DNA of 64,000 nt from Cytophagales bacterium. Its GTDB lineage: Bacteria; Bacteroidota; Bacteroidia; Cytophagales; Cyclobacteriaceae. Position 1 is the stretch's first letter. Every line of letters begins with the position of its first letter. This document shows positions 1 through 8,060 of this stretch, piece by piece. The notes under the pieces are model-generated. The model had not been told where the DNA came from and did not search any database. It worked only from the letters and a program-made list of their open reading frames with translations. Both the position numbers and the translations under genes were made by a program. The stretch is from contig JAFLBQ010000003.1 in the NCBI GenBank assembly GCA_017303805.1, positions 387,866 to 451,865 of the forward strand. Reading direction: 5' to 3'.

Positions 1-56
1 CACTAAATGTAATGGAGTGCAGGTGGACATTCGCACCGTACAGAAGTAACATTAAT

Positions 57-581
57 TTAGGATTGCTCTGCTTTCGATTTAATACTGCGTAAAATTTCGA
101 TACGTATCAGCCCACTAAACGGGCGAATTAAAAACCAATAGCGCGAAAATTTTCGTAAAGATTCTTTGTCGGTACAATAAATCCGCGTGTCCGTTTGTAC
201 CCGGGTGGTATTTGCATTTATTTCTGTAAGAGTAAATGTCCATATTGCTTTGCAGAAGCCACTTTCTTGAAAGGGCTTAAACGCTACTGGCGTAAACTGC
301 TGCAAATTGCCGCTTGGTCGCCAAAACTGCCCAATCAATCCCAGCGCAAGCTCATGTGGATTCTTTGTAAGCGTTATAAACCGGGAGCTATCCAGACCTT
401 TTAACGTCATTGTATGCGCGGGCATACCCCGAAGAGCAAATAACGCCCGGATTATCCACGAGCCGCTAAAATCCAGCTCAACAACCAAGGGTGCAATTTT
501 TTCGCTTGCACAATTAACCACGCACTCATGGTGTTCCGAAAAATGAAATTCCGGCAAATAGATGTCGGCCAGCGTATTCAT
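57..581 (-). CDS. SRPBCC-like hypothetical protein
   Basis: A 174-residue cytosolic protein with no signal peptide or membrane segment. The C-terminal half, with a WTFTLTEIN strand, a TRVQTDTRIYCTD stretch and a YWFLIRPFSGLIR segment, resembles SRPBCC (START/polyketide-cyclase-like) small proteins that fold as a helix-grip pocket, but I recognise this only by general pattern. No ligand can be inferred. It is the third gene of a minus-strand run after the LytS-like kinase and the LytTR regulator. A GTG at 590-588 begins 4 bp after the regulator's stop codon; an ATG at 581 is in the same frame and is the start used here. Tight spacing suggests co-transcription with the two-component pair, so it may be linked to that regulation; this is inference. 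Confidence 0.6.
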   Translation of the reverse strand: MNTLADIYLPEFHFSEHHECVVNCASEKIAPLVVELDFSGSWIIRALFALRGMPAHTMTLKGLDSSRFITLTKNPHELALGLIGQFWRPSGNLQQFTPVAFKPFQESGFCKAIWTFTLTEINANTTRVQTDTRIYCTDKESLRKFSRYWFLIRPFSGLIRIEILRSIKSKAEQS

Positions 582-594
582 AACCTGCACAAGT

Positions 595-1341
595 TTAAAC
601 TACCTTCTTGCGGATTAGTTTTGCGTAGGTACGGCTTACCGGAAAGCTTTTTCCGTTTTGCATTTTAACAATCATGCCACCATTAAAATGCCGCTCAATC
701 TCTTTCAGGTAGTTTACATTTACAATGGTAGAGCGGTGCACGCGAATAAATGTTTCGGGGTTCATCAACTCTTCTAATTTTCCAATACCCGATGAACTTA
801 CAAATTGATCGTTCTTGGTAGAAATGACGGTATAATCACCAGAGGCTTCCAAATAGATAATATCCTCAACCGGCAGGTTAAAGAGTTTCTCAGATTTTTG
901 CACGAAAAGGTGGGTATCGTACGAGGTGCGGGTATTCACTGGTCTTAAGCTTCCAAGCAGATCCTCCAGGTTGCCCGCCTCCATTTTCTTGCGTTTAAGT
1001 GCCCGTTCCACCGCCAGTTTAAAACGTTCCTGATCCAGTGGCTTTAAAAGGTAATCTACCGCGTTGCGTTCAAAGGCCCGAATGGCATACTGATCGTATG
1101 CTGTTGAAAAAATTACGTAGGGTTCGTGTTCAATTTCATCCAGCACATCAAATCCATTCATGCCCGGCATTTGTACATCCAGAAAAATCAGATCGGGTTT
1201 AAGTTTATCAATCTGCTCTACGGCTTCTGTTCCTTTGCTGCACTCACCAATTATTTCTATCTCCGGAAAGGCCTCTAAAAATTCGCGCAAGAGTTCGCGT
1301 GCTAATTTTTCATCGTCAATAATCAAACAGGTTGTATTCAT
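595..1341 (-). CDS. LytTR-family response regulator
   Basis: A 248-residue response regulator. The receiver domain (about residues 1-120) has the acidic pair D9/D10, the phospho-acceptor D55 in LIFLDVQMPG and the conserved lysine in LLKPLD. The C-terminal LytTR DNA-binding domain (about 140-245) shows the family signature around FIRVHRSTIVNVNYLKEIE and ends in the usual SRTYAKLIRK. It should be phosphorylated by the LytS-like kinase encoded just upstream (stop at 1362, 20 bp gap) and act as a transcription regulator in the cytoplasm. Length is normal for the family. The target genes cannot be read from the sequence. Confidence 0.95.
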   Translation of the reverse strand: MNTTCLIIDDEKLARELLREFLEAFPEIEIIGECSKGTEAVEQIDKLKPDLIFLDVQMPGMNGFDVLDEIEHEPYVIFSTAYDQYAIRAFERNAVDYLLKPLDQERFKLAVERALKRKKMEAGNLEDLLGSLRPVNTRTSYDTHLFVQKSEKLFNLPVEDIIYLEASGDYTVISTKNDQFVSSSGIGKLEELMNPETFIRVHRSTIVNVNYLKEIERHFNGGMIVKMQNGKSFPVSRTYAKLIRKKVV

Positions 1342-1361
1342 AGTTGTATTAATTTCTGGTA

Positions 1362-2492
1362 TTATCGGGTTTCAATAAGTTGGTCTTCTAATTCTGCTTC
1401 CGGTGTAACCGCGGTCTTCATGTGGCGGTCTTCAATAAAAAAACTAACGGAGTACCCATACTCGCTGGCCAGCACCCGCAGGTGCGATTGCACCCCAAAG
1501 TAACTGCGCAGGCGCAAGTCGGTATTCATCATCCCCACTCCGCTGGAACTGCCATCCATTACTTTTTTTGCGTTGGAACCAAGGCCATCGTCTTTTACTT
1601 CGAAGTGAATGATAGAGCCCGAACGTTTTACGGTTAAGAAAATTGTTCCGCCATCCTCCTTGGGTGCAATTCCATATTTTACTGAATTCTCTACCAGGGG
1701 TTGCAATATCATCGGGGGCAGATAAATACCCAAGCAAGTAGGGTCAATGTGCTTTTCAAACTTTAGCCGATCGCCAAAGCGTACTTGCTGAATCCGGATA
1801 TAGTTCTCAATAAACTCTATTTCATGAATCAGTTTTACCATTTCGCCATTGTGCGAGTCTAACGCATACCGGAAAATATCCGATAATTGACTGATTACTC
1901 TGCGGGCCTGCTCTTTGCTGGTGTGCACCAGCGTGCTGATGGAATTGAGGGTATTAAATAAAAAGTGCGGGTTAATCTGAGACTTGAGCAAAGAAATCTG
2001 CATCTCTTTATTGCGTAGCGCCAGTTGGCTCTTTTCCTGCTCTTGCTTTTGCAACCCTTGAAAGTAGCGGATAACGTAGTAAACACCAACGGTAATAATA
2101 TATTGATCGTGTATGCGCAGCGCATCCCAACTGCTCAAAATCCTGATCATGTACTCCTGCCAGTGATCGATGTACACGTAGCCCTCCAGGTAATCGGAAA
2201 AGTAATACGAGAGGGTGCCCATTACAAAAAAGAAAACCACAATACCCGCTATGTGGCCAACAAGTTGCCAAACAGCCGGAAACCGGAACAGCCAATGGCT
2301 CCAAAGAAAAATTAAGAGAATAAATACACACAAGGCTTCCAGCAGAAAAAGGGCTGTCCACAACACATAAAACTGGGGGTTTACGAACTTCCATTCCAGC
2401 ACCGCGCTAATCGTAAAATTAAGAGCGTACCAGGTACAAATAAGCAGGTAAGCACGCTTCCAAACGCGGGGTATGGTGTCAAGCCATTTCAT
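1362..2492 (-). CDS. LytS-type sensor histidine kinase
   Basis: A 376-residue inner-membrane sensor kinase. Several hydrophobic segments fill residues about 15-145 and form a membrane sensor with no obvious extracytoplasmic domain. A short linker leads to the His_kinase domain with the phosphorylated histidine H176 in SQINPHFLFNTLNS, then a HATPase_c domain (LQPLVENSVKYG, VKDDGLGS). This architecture is typical of LytS/YpdA-family kinases paired with LytTR regulators, and such a regulator is the next gene. The gene is divergent from the carboxypeptidase-regulatory-like gene at 2658. The signal sensed is unknown. Confidence 0.93.
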   Translation of the reverse strand: MKWLDTIPRVWKRAYLLICTWYALNFTISAVLEWKFVNPQFYVLWTALFLLEALCVFILLIFLWSHWLFRFPAVWQLVGHIAGIVVFFFVMGTLSYYFSDYLEGYVYIDHWQEYMIRILSSWDALRIHDQYIITVGVYYVIRYFQGLQKQEQEKSQLALRNKEMQISLLKSQINPHFLFNTLNSISTLVHTSKEQARRVISQLSDIFRYALDSHNGEMVKLIHEIEFIENYIRIQQVRFGDRLKFEKHIDPTCLGIYLPPMILQPLVENSVKYGIAPKEDGGTIFLTVKRSGSIIHFEVKDDGLGSNAKKVMDGSSSGVGMMNTDLRLRSYFGVQSHLRVLASEYGYSVSFFIEDRHMKTAVTPEAELEDQLIETR

Positions 2493-2657
2493 GGAAAAGG
2501 AAAGATGAATGTATAAAATTAAAAATCAGAAGAGAAAGCCGACCAATGTAATATATCTGCGCTTAATGGAGTTTTAGCGGTGTTTACCTACTTTAGCCTA
2601 ACTTTATGAACGAACAAACCTAAACACCAAAAGCAGGTGTTCATTCGTTTACTTTAC

Positions 2658-3875
2658 ATGAGGCACTTTTTTCTACATTTCCTTTTTGCTGTACTGGCCT
2701 CCACTGCGTGGGCTCAAAAAATAACCTTATCGGGAAGGGTTATTGATAAAGAGACTAAAGAACCTCTGCCCTTTGCAACCCTGGGTATTAAAGCAAAAGC
2801 CCTCGGCACCATTACCAACCTGCAAGGCGAATTTGATTTTCACATGCCGGGCGAATTGCGCAACGATCTTTTTGTAATTACCATGCTGGGCTACAAAGCT
2901 TACGAAGCCCCCGTATGGACTTTGTTGGACATTAAAAATTTAGTGATCGAATTAGAAAAATCTACCTACCTGCTGGATGAAGTTACCATAGCCGATACGC
3001 TGCGTGGGGGCGATGTGATGGTAATTGCCCTCTCACGCATCGAGCAAAATTATCCGATGCAACCTTACCTGCTTGAAGGCTTCTACCGGGATTTAAAAAA
3101 AGTGGGCGGCACCTACATAGCCTTGCTGGAGGCAGCCGTAAAAATTTACGATGAAGACTACAAAGAACCACGCAATAAGTTTAAGCTGCGCGAACGTGTG
3201 GCGCTGCAGGAAGTGCGCAGAAGTATTGGCTATGCAAGCAGATTTACCACTTACTTCGATCAGGACAATTTATTAGAAGATTTGCTTTTGCATAACAGCG
3301 TGCGGTACCGGCATTTTCCGTTGGAAGAAGTTTTTTATTCCAGCCTTAAACGGGAAGCCGACACATATTATAATGACCAACCGGTATTTGTAGTGAGTTA
3401 CAGCGGTGAGTACCACCTGAGAGCCTATGTGGAAAAAAAGAACTTTGCCATTATCCGGTTAGAATTTGAAAACGACCAGCAAGAAGCCTTAACAAAAAAG
3501 CGCGGCCTTGAAAGCCGGTTTGTAGGGCTAACCCGGGTACTTGAGTTCAAACCTTTTCAGGGCCGGTATTATTTGAACTACCTCAAAGTAGATTCTAAAA
3601 TAAACTGGTACGAAATCCGCACAGGTGAGGTAAAATTTGAAACCGAACTTAACCAATACTTATTGGTAAACGATATAGTGCCCAACACCATCAGGCGCGT
3701 GGCCACCACCGAAAAAATGCGCAACTACGGGTTGCAATACCAGGACAAACCCTACAACAAAGAATTTTGGGACAATTATAACGTGATAAAAGAAAGCCCA
3801 CTCGACAAAAAAATTCTGCAAGACCTGGAACGGCACGGCCCATTGGAAAAGCAGTTTAAAGATCATGAGTTTTAA
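2658..3875 (+). CDS. Carboxypeptidase-like regulatory domain protein, secreted
   Basis: About 405 residues from the ATG at 2658; a GTG seven codons upstream is in frame, but the signal peptide (hydrophobic core, cleavage near AWA/QK) begins naturally at MRHFF. Residues about 20-95 form a CarboxypepD_reg-like beta-sandwich (SGRVIDKETKEPLPFATL, TITNLQGEFDF), the domain found at the front of many Bacteroidota outer-membrane proteins. The remaining 300 residues have no TonB plug or barrel that I can identify, so this is not a SusC-type receptor. Probably periplasmic or surface-exposed, function unknown. A TACTTTAG sequence upstream is a near match to the group's -7 box. Confidence 0.85.
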   Translation: MRHFFLHFLFAVLASTAWAQKITLSGRVIDKETKEPLPFATLGIKAKALGTITNLQGEFDFHMPGELRNDLFVITMLGYKAYEAPVWTLLDIKNLVIELEKSTYLLDEVTIADTLRGGDVMVIALSRIEQNYPMQPYLLEGFYRDLKKVGGTYIALLEAAVKIYDEDYKEPRNKFKLRERVALQEVRRSIGYASRFTTYFDQDNLLEDLLLHNSVRYRHFPLEEVFYSSLKREADTYYNDQPVFVVSYSGEYHLRAYVEKKNFAIIRLEFENDQQEALTKKRGLESRFVGLTRVLEFKPFQGRYYLNYLKVDSKINWYEIRTGEVKFETELNQYLLVNDIVPNTIRRVATTEKMRNYGLQYQDKPYNKEFWDNYNVIKESPLDKKILQDLERHGPLEKQFKDHEF

Positions 3876-3922
3876 GTTTCAGTAAAACGGTAAAAGACTG
3901 GCTACTGACTTCATAAAAATCA

Positions 3923-4771
3923 ATGCTAATCGCACCAAGCCCATCTCTTAAAAATCTCATTTTTGATGTTGCGATATTTTTCGTCCGGTGGTTTCTGTTT
4001 TCGGGCCTGTTTGTTATTGTTTTGGTCTTTCCTTTTTTTTCGGATTCTATAATGCTTTCGTACCGTGAGCACCAACAAGAATACGGGCAAAATTATGCGT
4101 ACCTCATTTTAAGTACACTCGCCACCACATTAGGCACAGTGGGAGCACTTGCTTATAGTTACCGAAAGCAACGCAAGCTCCCTCTGTTTCTGCTTCAATA
4201 CATGAAAAGTTGGAATTTGCAGCAATTTTTAAATGGAGTGGTTCTTAGCACCGCACAAATCCTCTTTTGTGTTCTTGTATTGATTTTCGGCCTGGTCTCA
4301 TTTCAATTTGATTCTATAAAGAGTATCCCGTGGGCCATAATTTTATTTGCGCTGGTCTCGGTTAGCGAAGAAGTAATGTTTAGAGGATATCTGCTTCCTA
4401 AGTTGTTGGAAAAATTTTCTCTGTGGCCATCGATTATTATCTCTTCCCTGCTTTTTGCTTGCAGTCACCTGGCTAATCCACACATCGATGTTATTGGGTT
4501 TACAAACATCTTTCTATTTGGTGTGTGGGCTGCTATTCTGTATGTGCATCATCAGAATTTATCAGCTGCCTTAGGTGCACATTTTTCATGGAATTTACTG
4601 CAAACCTTTTTTGGGTTTGGCGTAAGCGGCCATGCATTTAATGGCGTATTCAGGGTAAAACAAATTTCGAGTGCCTCGTACCTAACCGGTGGTGCGTTTG
4701 GCCTGGAAGGTTCTGTGCTTGCGTTGGTGGCGTTGCTGGTGCTAATTTTCTATTTCTCGAAAAAACTATAG
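3923..4771 (+). CDS. CPBP family intramembrane glutamic protease
   Basis: A 282-residue multi-pass membrane protein. The CPBP (Abi/Rce1-like) signature is present: motif 1 EExxxR as SEEVMFRGY at about residues 150-158, motif 2 around SSLLFACSH with the conserved His, and motif 3 HFSWNLLQ near the C-terminus. These residues form the active site of intramembrane metal-independent glutamic proteases. In bacteria the family is linked to maturation of small peptides or membrane-protein processing, but no substrate is visible nearby. The 3' end overlaps the convergent heptose kinase gene by 6 bp. Confidence 0.9.
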   Translation: MLIAPSPSLKNLIFDVAIFFVRWFLFSGLFVIVLVFPFFSDSIMLSYREHQQEYGQNYAYLILSTLATTLGTVGALAYSYRKQRKLPLFLLQYMKSWNLQQFLNGVVLSTAQILFCVLVLIFGLVSFQFDSIKSIPWAIILFALVSVSEEVMFRGYLLPKLLEKFSLWPSIIISSLLFACSHLANPHIDVIGFTNIFLFGVWAAILYVHHQNLSAALGAHFSWNLLQTFFGFGVSGHAFNGVFRVKQISSASYLTGGAFGLEGSVLALVALLVLIFYFSKKL

Positions 4772-5749
4772 CCCCACGCGCTGGGCCTCCGTTAACAACT
4801 CGTGTTTATCAATAGGCACCACCCCTACGTGCTGGCACACCAGGCCCCCGCCTAAATTAGCAAGCCCCGCAATTTGCTTTGGCGATAAGCGCAAGGCAAC
4901 GCACAACGCTGCAATGCTTACTACCGTATCGCCAGCACCGGAAACATCGGCAATCTCGCGCGGGTGTGCTGCTAATTTTACCTTTTCATTTTGAAAGTCG
5001 ATGTACACACCATGTTCTGATAGCGTAGCCATCACCCCTTCTACTTCGAGTTTTTCTTTTAGAATTTTTATAGCCGCCTCCAGCTGCAGTTGATTGCCCG
5101 CCTCCAGTTCAACTTTCAACCCTTCGCGCATCTCTTTCAGATTCGGTTTGAACAGCGTTACTTCTTTATACGCTAAGAAATTGCGCTTCTTCGGATCTAC
5201 AATGGTGGGAATACCCAGCTTTTTGGCCAGCGCTACGGTTCGTTCAATCAACGCAGCACTCAGCACTCCCTTATCATAATCTTCAAAGATTATTGCCTGG
5301 CAGGCCGGTGCCAGTTTTTCAATGCGCGCGTAAAGGTCTCTCTCTTCTTCTAAGGTAGATGGTTTGTCGGACTCGTCATCAACACGCACTACATGTTGGC
5401 TGGAGGCAATAACCCGTGTTTTTACGGTGGTAGGTCTAAAAGACGATACCACCAGGCCTTCCACAGAAAGCTTTTGCTCGGTTACAATTTGTTGCAGCCG
5501 CTTGCCGGCATCGTCAGCTCCGCAAAGGGCAACCAGTATGGGGTTAGCCCCCAGCGCCTGCACATTAAGCGCTACGTTGGCTGCACCGCCCAGGCGCACA
5601 TCGCGCTTTTTTACGTTTACTATTGGCACAGGTGCTTCGGGCGAAATACGCTCTACCGCGCCCCAGATATAGCTGTCCAGCATTACATCGCCAACAATCA
5701 AAACTTGCAGCGAGTTGAAGTCAGTAAAAATCTGTTGCAAGGGTTTCAT
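4766..5749 (-). CDS. rfaE1: D-glycero-beta-D-manno-heptose-7-phosphate kinase (RfaE1/HldA domain)
   Basis: A 327-residue PfkB-family sugar kinase matching the N-terminal kinase domain of HldE: VGDVMLDSYIWG at the start, ERISPEAPVPIV, LGGAANVALN and the PfkB signature VSGAGDTVVS with catalytic Asp near residue 270. It phosphorylates D-glycero-D-manno-heptose 7-phosphate at C1 for ADP-heptose synthesis, a precursor of lipopolysaccharide core. The adenylyltransferase half of HldE is absent, as is common where the two activities are separate genes. It follows the aminotransferase by 4 bp and is probably translated from the same mRNA. Convergent with the CPBP gene. Confidence 0.88.
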   Translation of the reverse strand: MKPLQQIFTDFNSLQVLIVGDVMLDSYIWGAVERISPEAPVPIVNVKKRDVRLGGAANVALNVQALGANPILVALCGADDAGKRLQQIVTEQKLSVEGLVVSSFRPTTVKTRVIASSQHVVRVDDESDKPSTLEEERDLYARIEKLAPACQAIIFEDYDKGVLSAALIERTVALAKKLGIPTIVDPKKRNFLAYKEVTLFKPNLKEMREGLKVELEAGNQLQLEAAIKILKEKLEVEGVMATLSEHGVYIDFQNEKVKLAAHPREIADVSGAGDTVVSIAALCVALRLSPKQIAGLANLGGGLVCQHVGVVPIDKHELLTEAQRVGL

Positions 5750-5753
5750 TTAC

Positions 5754-6950
5754 CTATTTGAGTTGCGCCAGCGCCTCCTTTAATCTTCGCATGGCTTCAA
5801 TCAGTTCCTTTTCGGATGCTGCGTAAGAAAGGCGCACGCATTTCTCTTCGCCAAAGGCGCCACCGGGCACCAGCGATACGTGTGCTTTCTCTAAAATATA
5901 TAAACAGAAATCATCACCATCTTTAATTACCGTATCGCCATTTTTTTTGCCGTAGTAAGAACTTACATCCGGAAAGAAATAGAAGGCCCCCTGCGGATAG
6001 TTTGCTTTTACACCGGGAATCTCCTTTAATAAATTATACACAATATCTCTGCGCTTATGGTAAGCTTTCACCATTTCCTGAGTGGGCCCAATATCACCCG
6101 TAATGGCTGCCAACGCTCCGCGCTGAGAGATGGAACAATTGGCCGAGGTAATCTGACCTTGCACTTTGTTGCTGCCATCTACTACCCACTTGGGCGCAGC
6201 AATGTAGCCTACGCGCCAGCCCGTCATGGCATAGCCTTTGGCAAACCCATTTACAGTAATCGTTCTTTCAAACATGCCGGGCAAAGAAGCCATGCTGGTC
6301 TGATCGCCCGTAAAATTGATGTGCTCGTAAATCTCATCGGCAATTACCAAAATACCCGCATGCTTCAACACCACCTGGGCAATTGCTTCCAGTTCTTTTT
6401 TGCTGAATACAGAACCGGTGGGATTGCACGGTGAAGAAAAAATGATGGCTTTTGTTTTAGGAGTAATGGCAGCCTCTACCTGTGCAGCGGTAACTTTAAA
6501 ATCGTTTTCGAGCGTACCTTTTACAATTACCGGAGTAGCTTCTGCCAACCGTACCAGCGCATCGTAGCTTACCCAATAAGGCGAAAACACAATCACCTCA
6601 TCGCCCGGGTTTAGCAAGGCCAGCATTACGTTGGCAATAGATTGCTTGGCGCCATTACTTACTACTATGTTTTCGGCTTTGTAAGGCACGTTGTTCTCCT
6701 TTTGATACTTGGCGGCCAATGCTTCGCGCAAATCCTGGTAGCCCGCTACGGGCGGATATGAAAAATACTTTCCTTCATCGATTGCTTTCTTTGCCGCTTC
6801 GCATATATGTTGAGGTGTTTTAAAATCGGGCTCGCCCAGGCTTAGATTTATTACATCAATGCCGCGGTTTTTAAACTCGCGGGCTTTCGCGGCCATAGCC
6901 AACGTGGCCGATTCCTGAATGGCTTCGATACGGTTAGAAAGTTTGCTCAT
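5754..6950 (-). CDS. Pyridoxal-phosphate aminotransferase (aspartate aminotransferase-like, class I)
   Basis: A 398-residue fold-type I PLP enzyme. Visible features are LSLGEPDFKTP near the N-terminus, SNGAKQSIANV, SPCNPTGSVFS, VIADEIYE and the PLP-lysine segment FAKGYAMTGWRVGYI. The best match is the aspartate/prephenate aminotransferase I-beta group, transferring amino groups between aspartate (or another amino acid) and 2-oxoglutarate. I chose ATG 6950 because a -7 box (TACTTTTG on the minus strand at 6979-6972) lies just upstream and would be destroyed as a promoter if translation began at the in-frame GTG 6974. First gene of a likely two-gene unit with the heptose kinase. Confidence 0.9.
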   Translation of the reverse strand: MSKLSNRIEAIQESATLAMAAKAREFKNRGIDVINLSLGEPDFKTPQHICEAAKKAIDEGKYFSYPPVAGYQDLREALAAKYQKENNVPYKAENIVVSNGAKQSIANVMLALLNPGDEVIVFSPYWVSYDALVRLAEATPVIVKGTLENDFKVTAAQVEAAITPKTKAIIFSSPCNPTGSVFSKKELEAIAQVVLKHAGILVIADEIYEHINFTGDQTSMASLPGMFERTITVNGFAKGYAMTGWRVGYIAAPKWVVDGSNKVQGQITSANCSISQRGALAAITGDIGPTQEMVKAYHKRRDIVYNLLKEIPGVKANYPQGAFYFFPDVSSYYGKKNGDTVIKDGDDFCLYILEKAHVSLVPGGAFGEEKCVRLSYAASEKELIEAMRRLKEALAQLK

Positions 6951-6971
6951 GGATTTTATTAAAAATGTGCC

Positions 6972-6979
6972 CAAAAGTA
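6972..6979 (-). promoter_or_regulatory. Bacteroidota -7 box for aminotransferase gene
   Basis: The minus strand reads TACTTTTG, an exact TAnnTTTG. The distance to ATG 6950 fits a leader of about 15 nt. No clean TTTG -33 element was found 19 bp further upstream. Confidence 0.5.
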
Positions 6980-7049
6980 AGAAAGAATTGGAAGGCTGTA
7001 AACGACAAATAAAGATTGACGGAGATAACGCTTGTTAGTCCGGCCGGCA

Positions 7050-7658
7050 CTATATCTGAAACGGCACGCGACTACTAATGCTTCGCCCCAGGGTGATTTC
7101 ATCGGTGTATTCGAGCTCGCCACCCACAGGCACCCCGCGCGCAATGGAGGTTACTTTTACCGGAAACTCTTTTAATCTTTTGTGCAGGTAAAACGCGGTG
7201 GTATCACCTTCCATGGTGGCGCTTAGTGCCAGCACCACTTCTTTTAGAGTTGGCAACTTTGCCACGCGATCAACCAAGGCATCAATTTTTAAATCGGCCG
7301 GCCCAATGCCATTCATAGGCGAGATAACGCCCCCCAACACATGGTACACCCCATTGTATTGGGCGGTGTTCTCGATAGCCATTACATCGTTGGTTTCTTC
7401 CACTACACACAGCACTGTCTTATCTCTGCGGTGGCTCTGGCAAATGCTGCACTCTTCGGTATCGGAAATATTAAAACACGTTTTGCAAAACCGGATTTGC
7501 TGACGCATGCGGCTGAGGGCATTGGCCAACGCGGCAGTTTTGTGTTCTGATTCTTTTACTAAATGCAACACCAGGCGCAGGGCCGTTTTCTTTCCGATGC
7601 CCGGCAATTTGGAAACTTCGGTTACTGCGTCTTCAATAAGTTTGGAAGGAAACTCCAC
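7050..7658 (-). CDS. recR: Recombination mediator protein RecR
   Basis: A 202-residue RecR. The N-terminal helix-hairpin-helix reads LPGIGKKTALRLVLHL, followed by the C4 zinc finger (CKTC ... CSIC, about residues 57-72) and a Toprim domain (VVEETNDVMAIEN, VLALSATMEGDTTA). RecR works with RecO (and RecF) to load RecA on SSB-coated single-stranded DNA in gap repair. Length is normal. The start is a GTG at 7658-7656. ClpS lies 12 bp upstream and may be co-transcribed. Confidence 0.97.
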   Translation of the reverse strand: MEFPSKLIEDAVTEVSKLPGIGKKTALRLVLHLVKESEHKTAALANALSRMRQQIRFCKTCFNISDTEECSICQSHRRDKTVLCVVEETNDVMAIENTAQYNGVYHVLGGVISPMNGIGPADLKIDALVDRVAKLPTLKEVVLALSATMEGDTTAFYLHKRLKEFPVKVTSIARGVPVGGELEYTDEITLGRSISSRVPFQI

Positions 7659-7670
7659 GCTTCGGGTTGG

Positions 7671-7961
7671 TTAAAGTATGCGGGCATCAATGCCTGCCTC
7701 GCGTATGGCTTCGCACATGGGTTTTAATTCTGCTTCGGCACCACTTCGCACCGCACATTTGCCTTTGTGGTGAATGAGCCATGTGCATTGCTCAGCCTGC
7801 TCGGGAGTATGTTTACAAACCCGGATGAGGGTACGGATTACGTGATCGAACGTATTAAAGTCATCGTTGAACACAACCAACTCCTTCAGGTCGGTATCTT
7901 CAATTACCTCCAGCAAATCCGTTTCAAAATGCTCTTGCTGTTTTGTCTTCACACTGCGCAT
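7671..7961 (-). CDS. clpS: ATP-dependent Clp protease adaptor ClpS
   Basis: A 96-residue ClpS. Conserved features are VFNDDFNTFDHVIRTL (the NDD/TFD substrate-binding segment), the helix with EQAEQCTWLIHHKGKC and the C-terminal GSAEAELKP-type stretch. ClpS delivers N-degron substrates to ClpA/ClpC-ClpP. ATG 7961 is taken as the start; a TTG lies one codon upstream. A -7 box ends about 10 bp before the ATG, implying a very short leader. A ClpC-type unfoldase, its likely partner, is encoded at 23404-25959. Confidence 0.95.
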   Translation of the reverse strand: MRSVKTKQQEHFETDLLEVIEDTDLKELVVFNDDFNTFDHVIRTLIRVCKHTPEQAEQCTWLIHHKGKCAVRSGAEAELKPMCEAIREAGIDARIL

Positions 7962-7971
7962 CAAATCTTTG

Positions 7972-7979
7972 CAAAAATA
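7972..7979 (-). promoter_or_regulatory. -7 box for clpS
   Basis: The minus strand reads TATTTTTG, an exact TAnnTTTG. Expected start of transcription is near 7966, only a few bases before ATG 7961, so the mRNA could be nearly leaderless. Confidence 0.4.
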
Positions 7980-8060
7980 AAAAAATTAGCGGCACCGCAG
8001 GCGACTGTTTATCCAATCAATTTTTAGTTTCTTTGCCCGCACACTTTACCGTCATAAGAG

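Noticed and set aside
6951-6974. GTG start for the aminotransferase
   Set aside because: It lies at the -7 box itself; ATG 6950 fits the promoter and family length.
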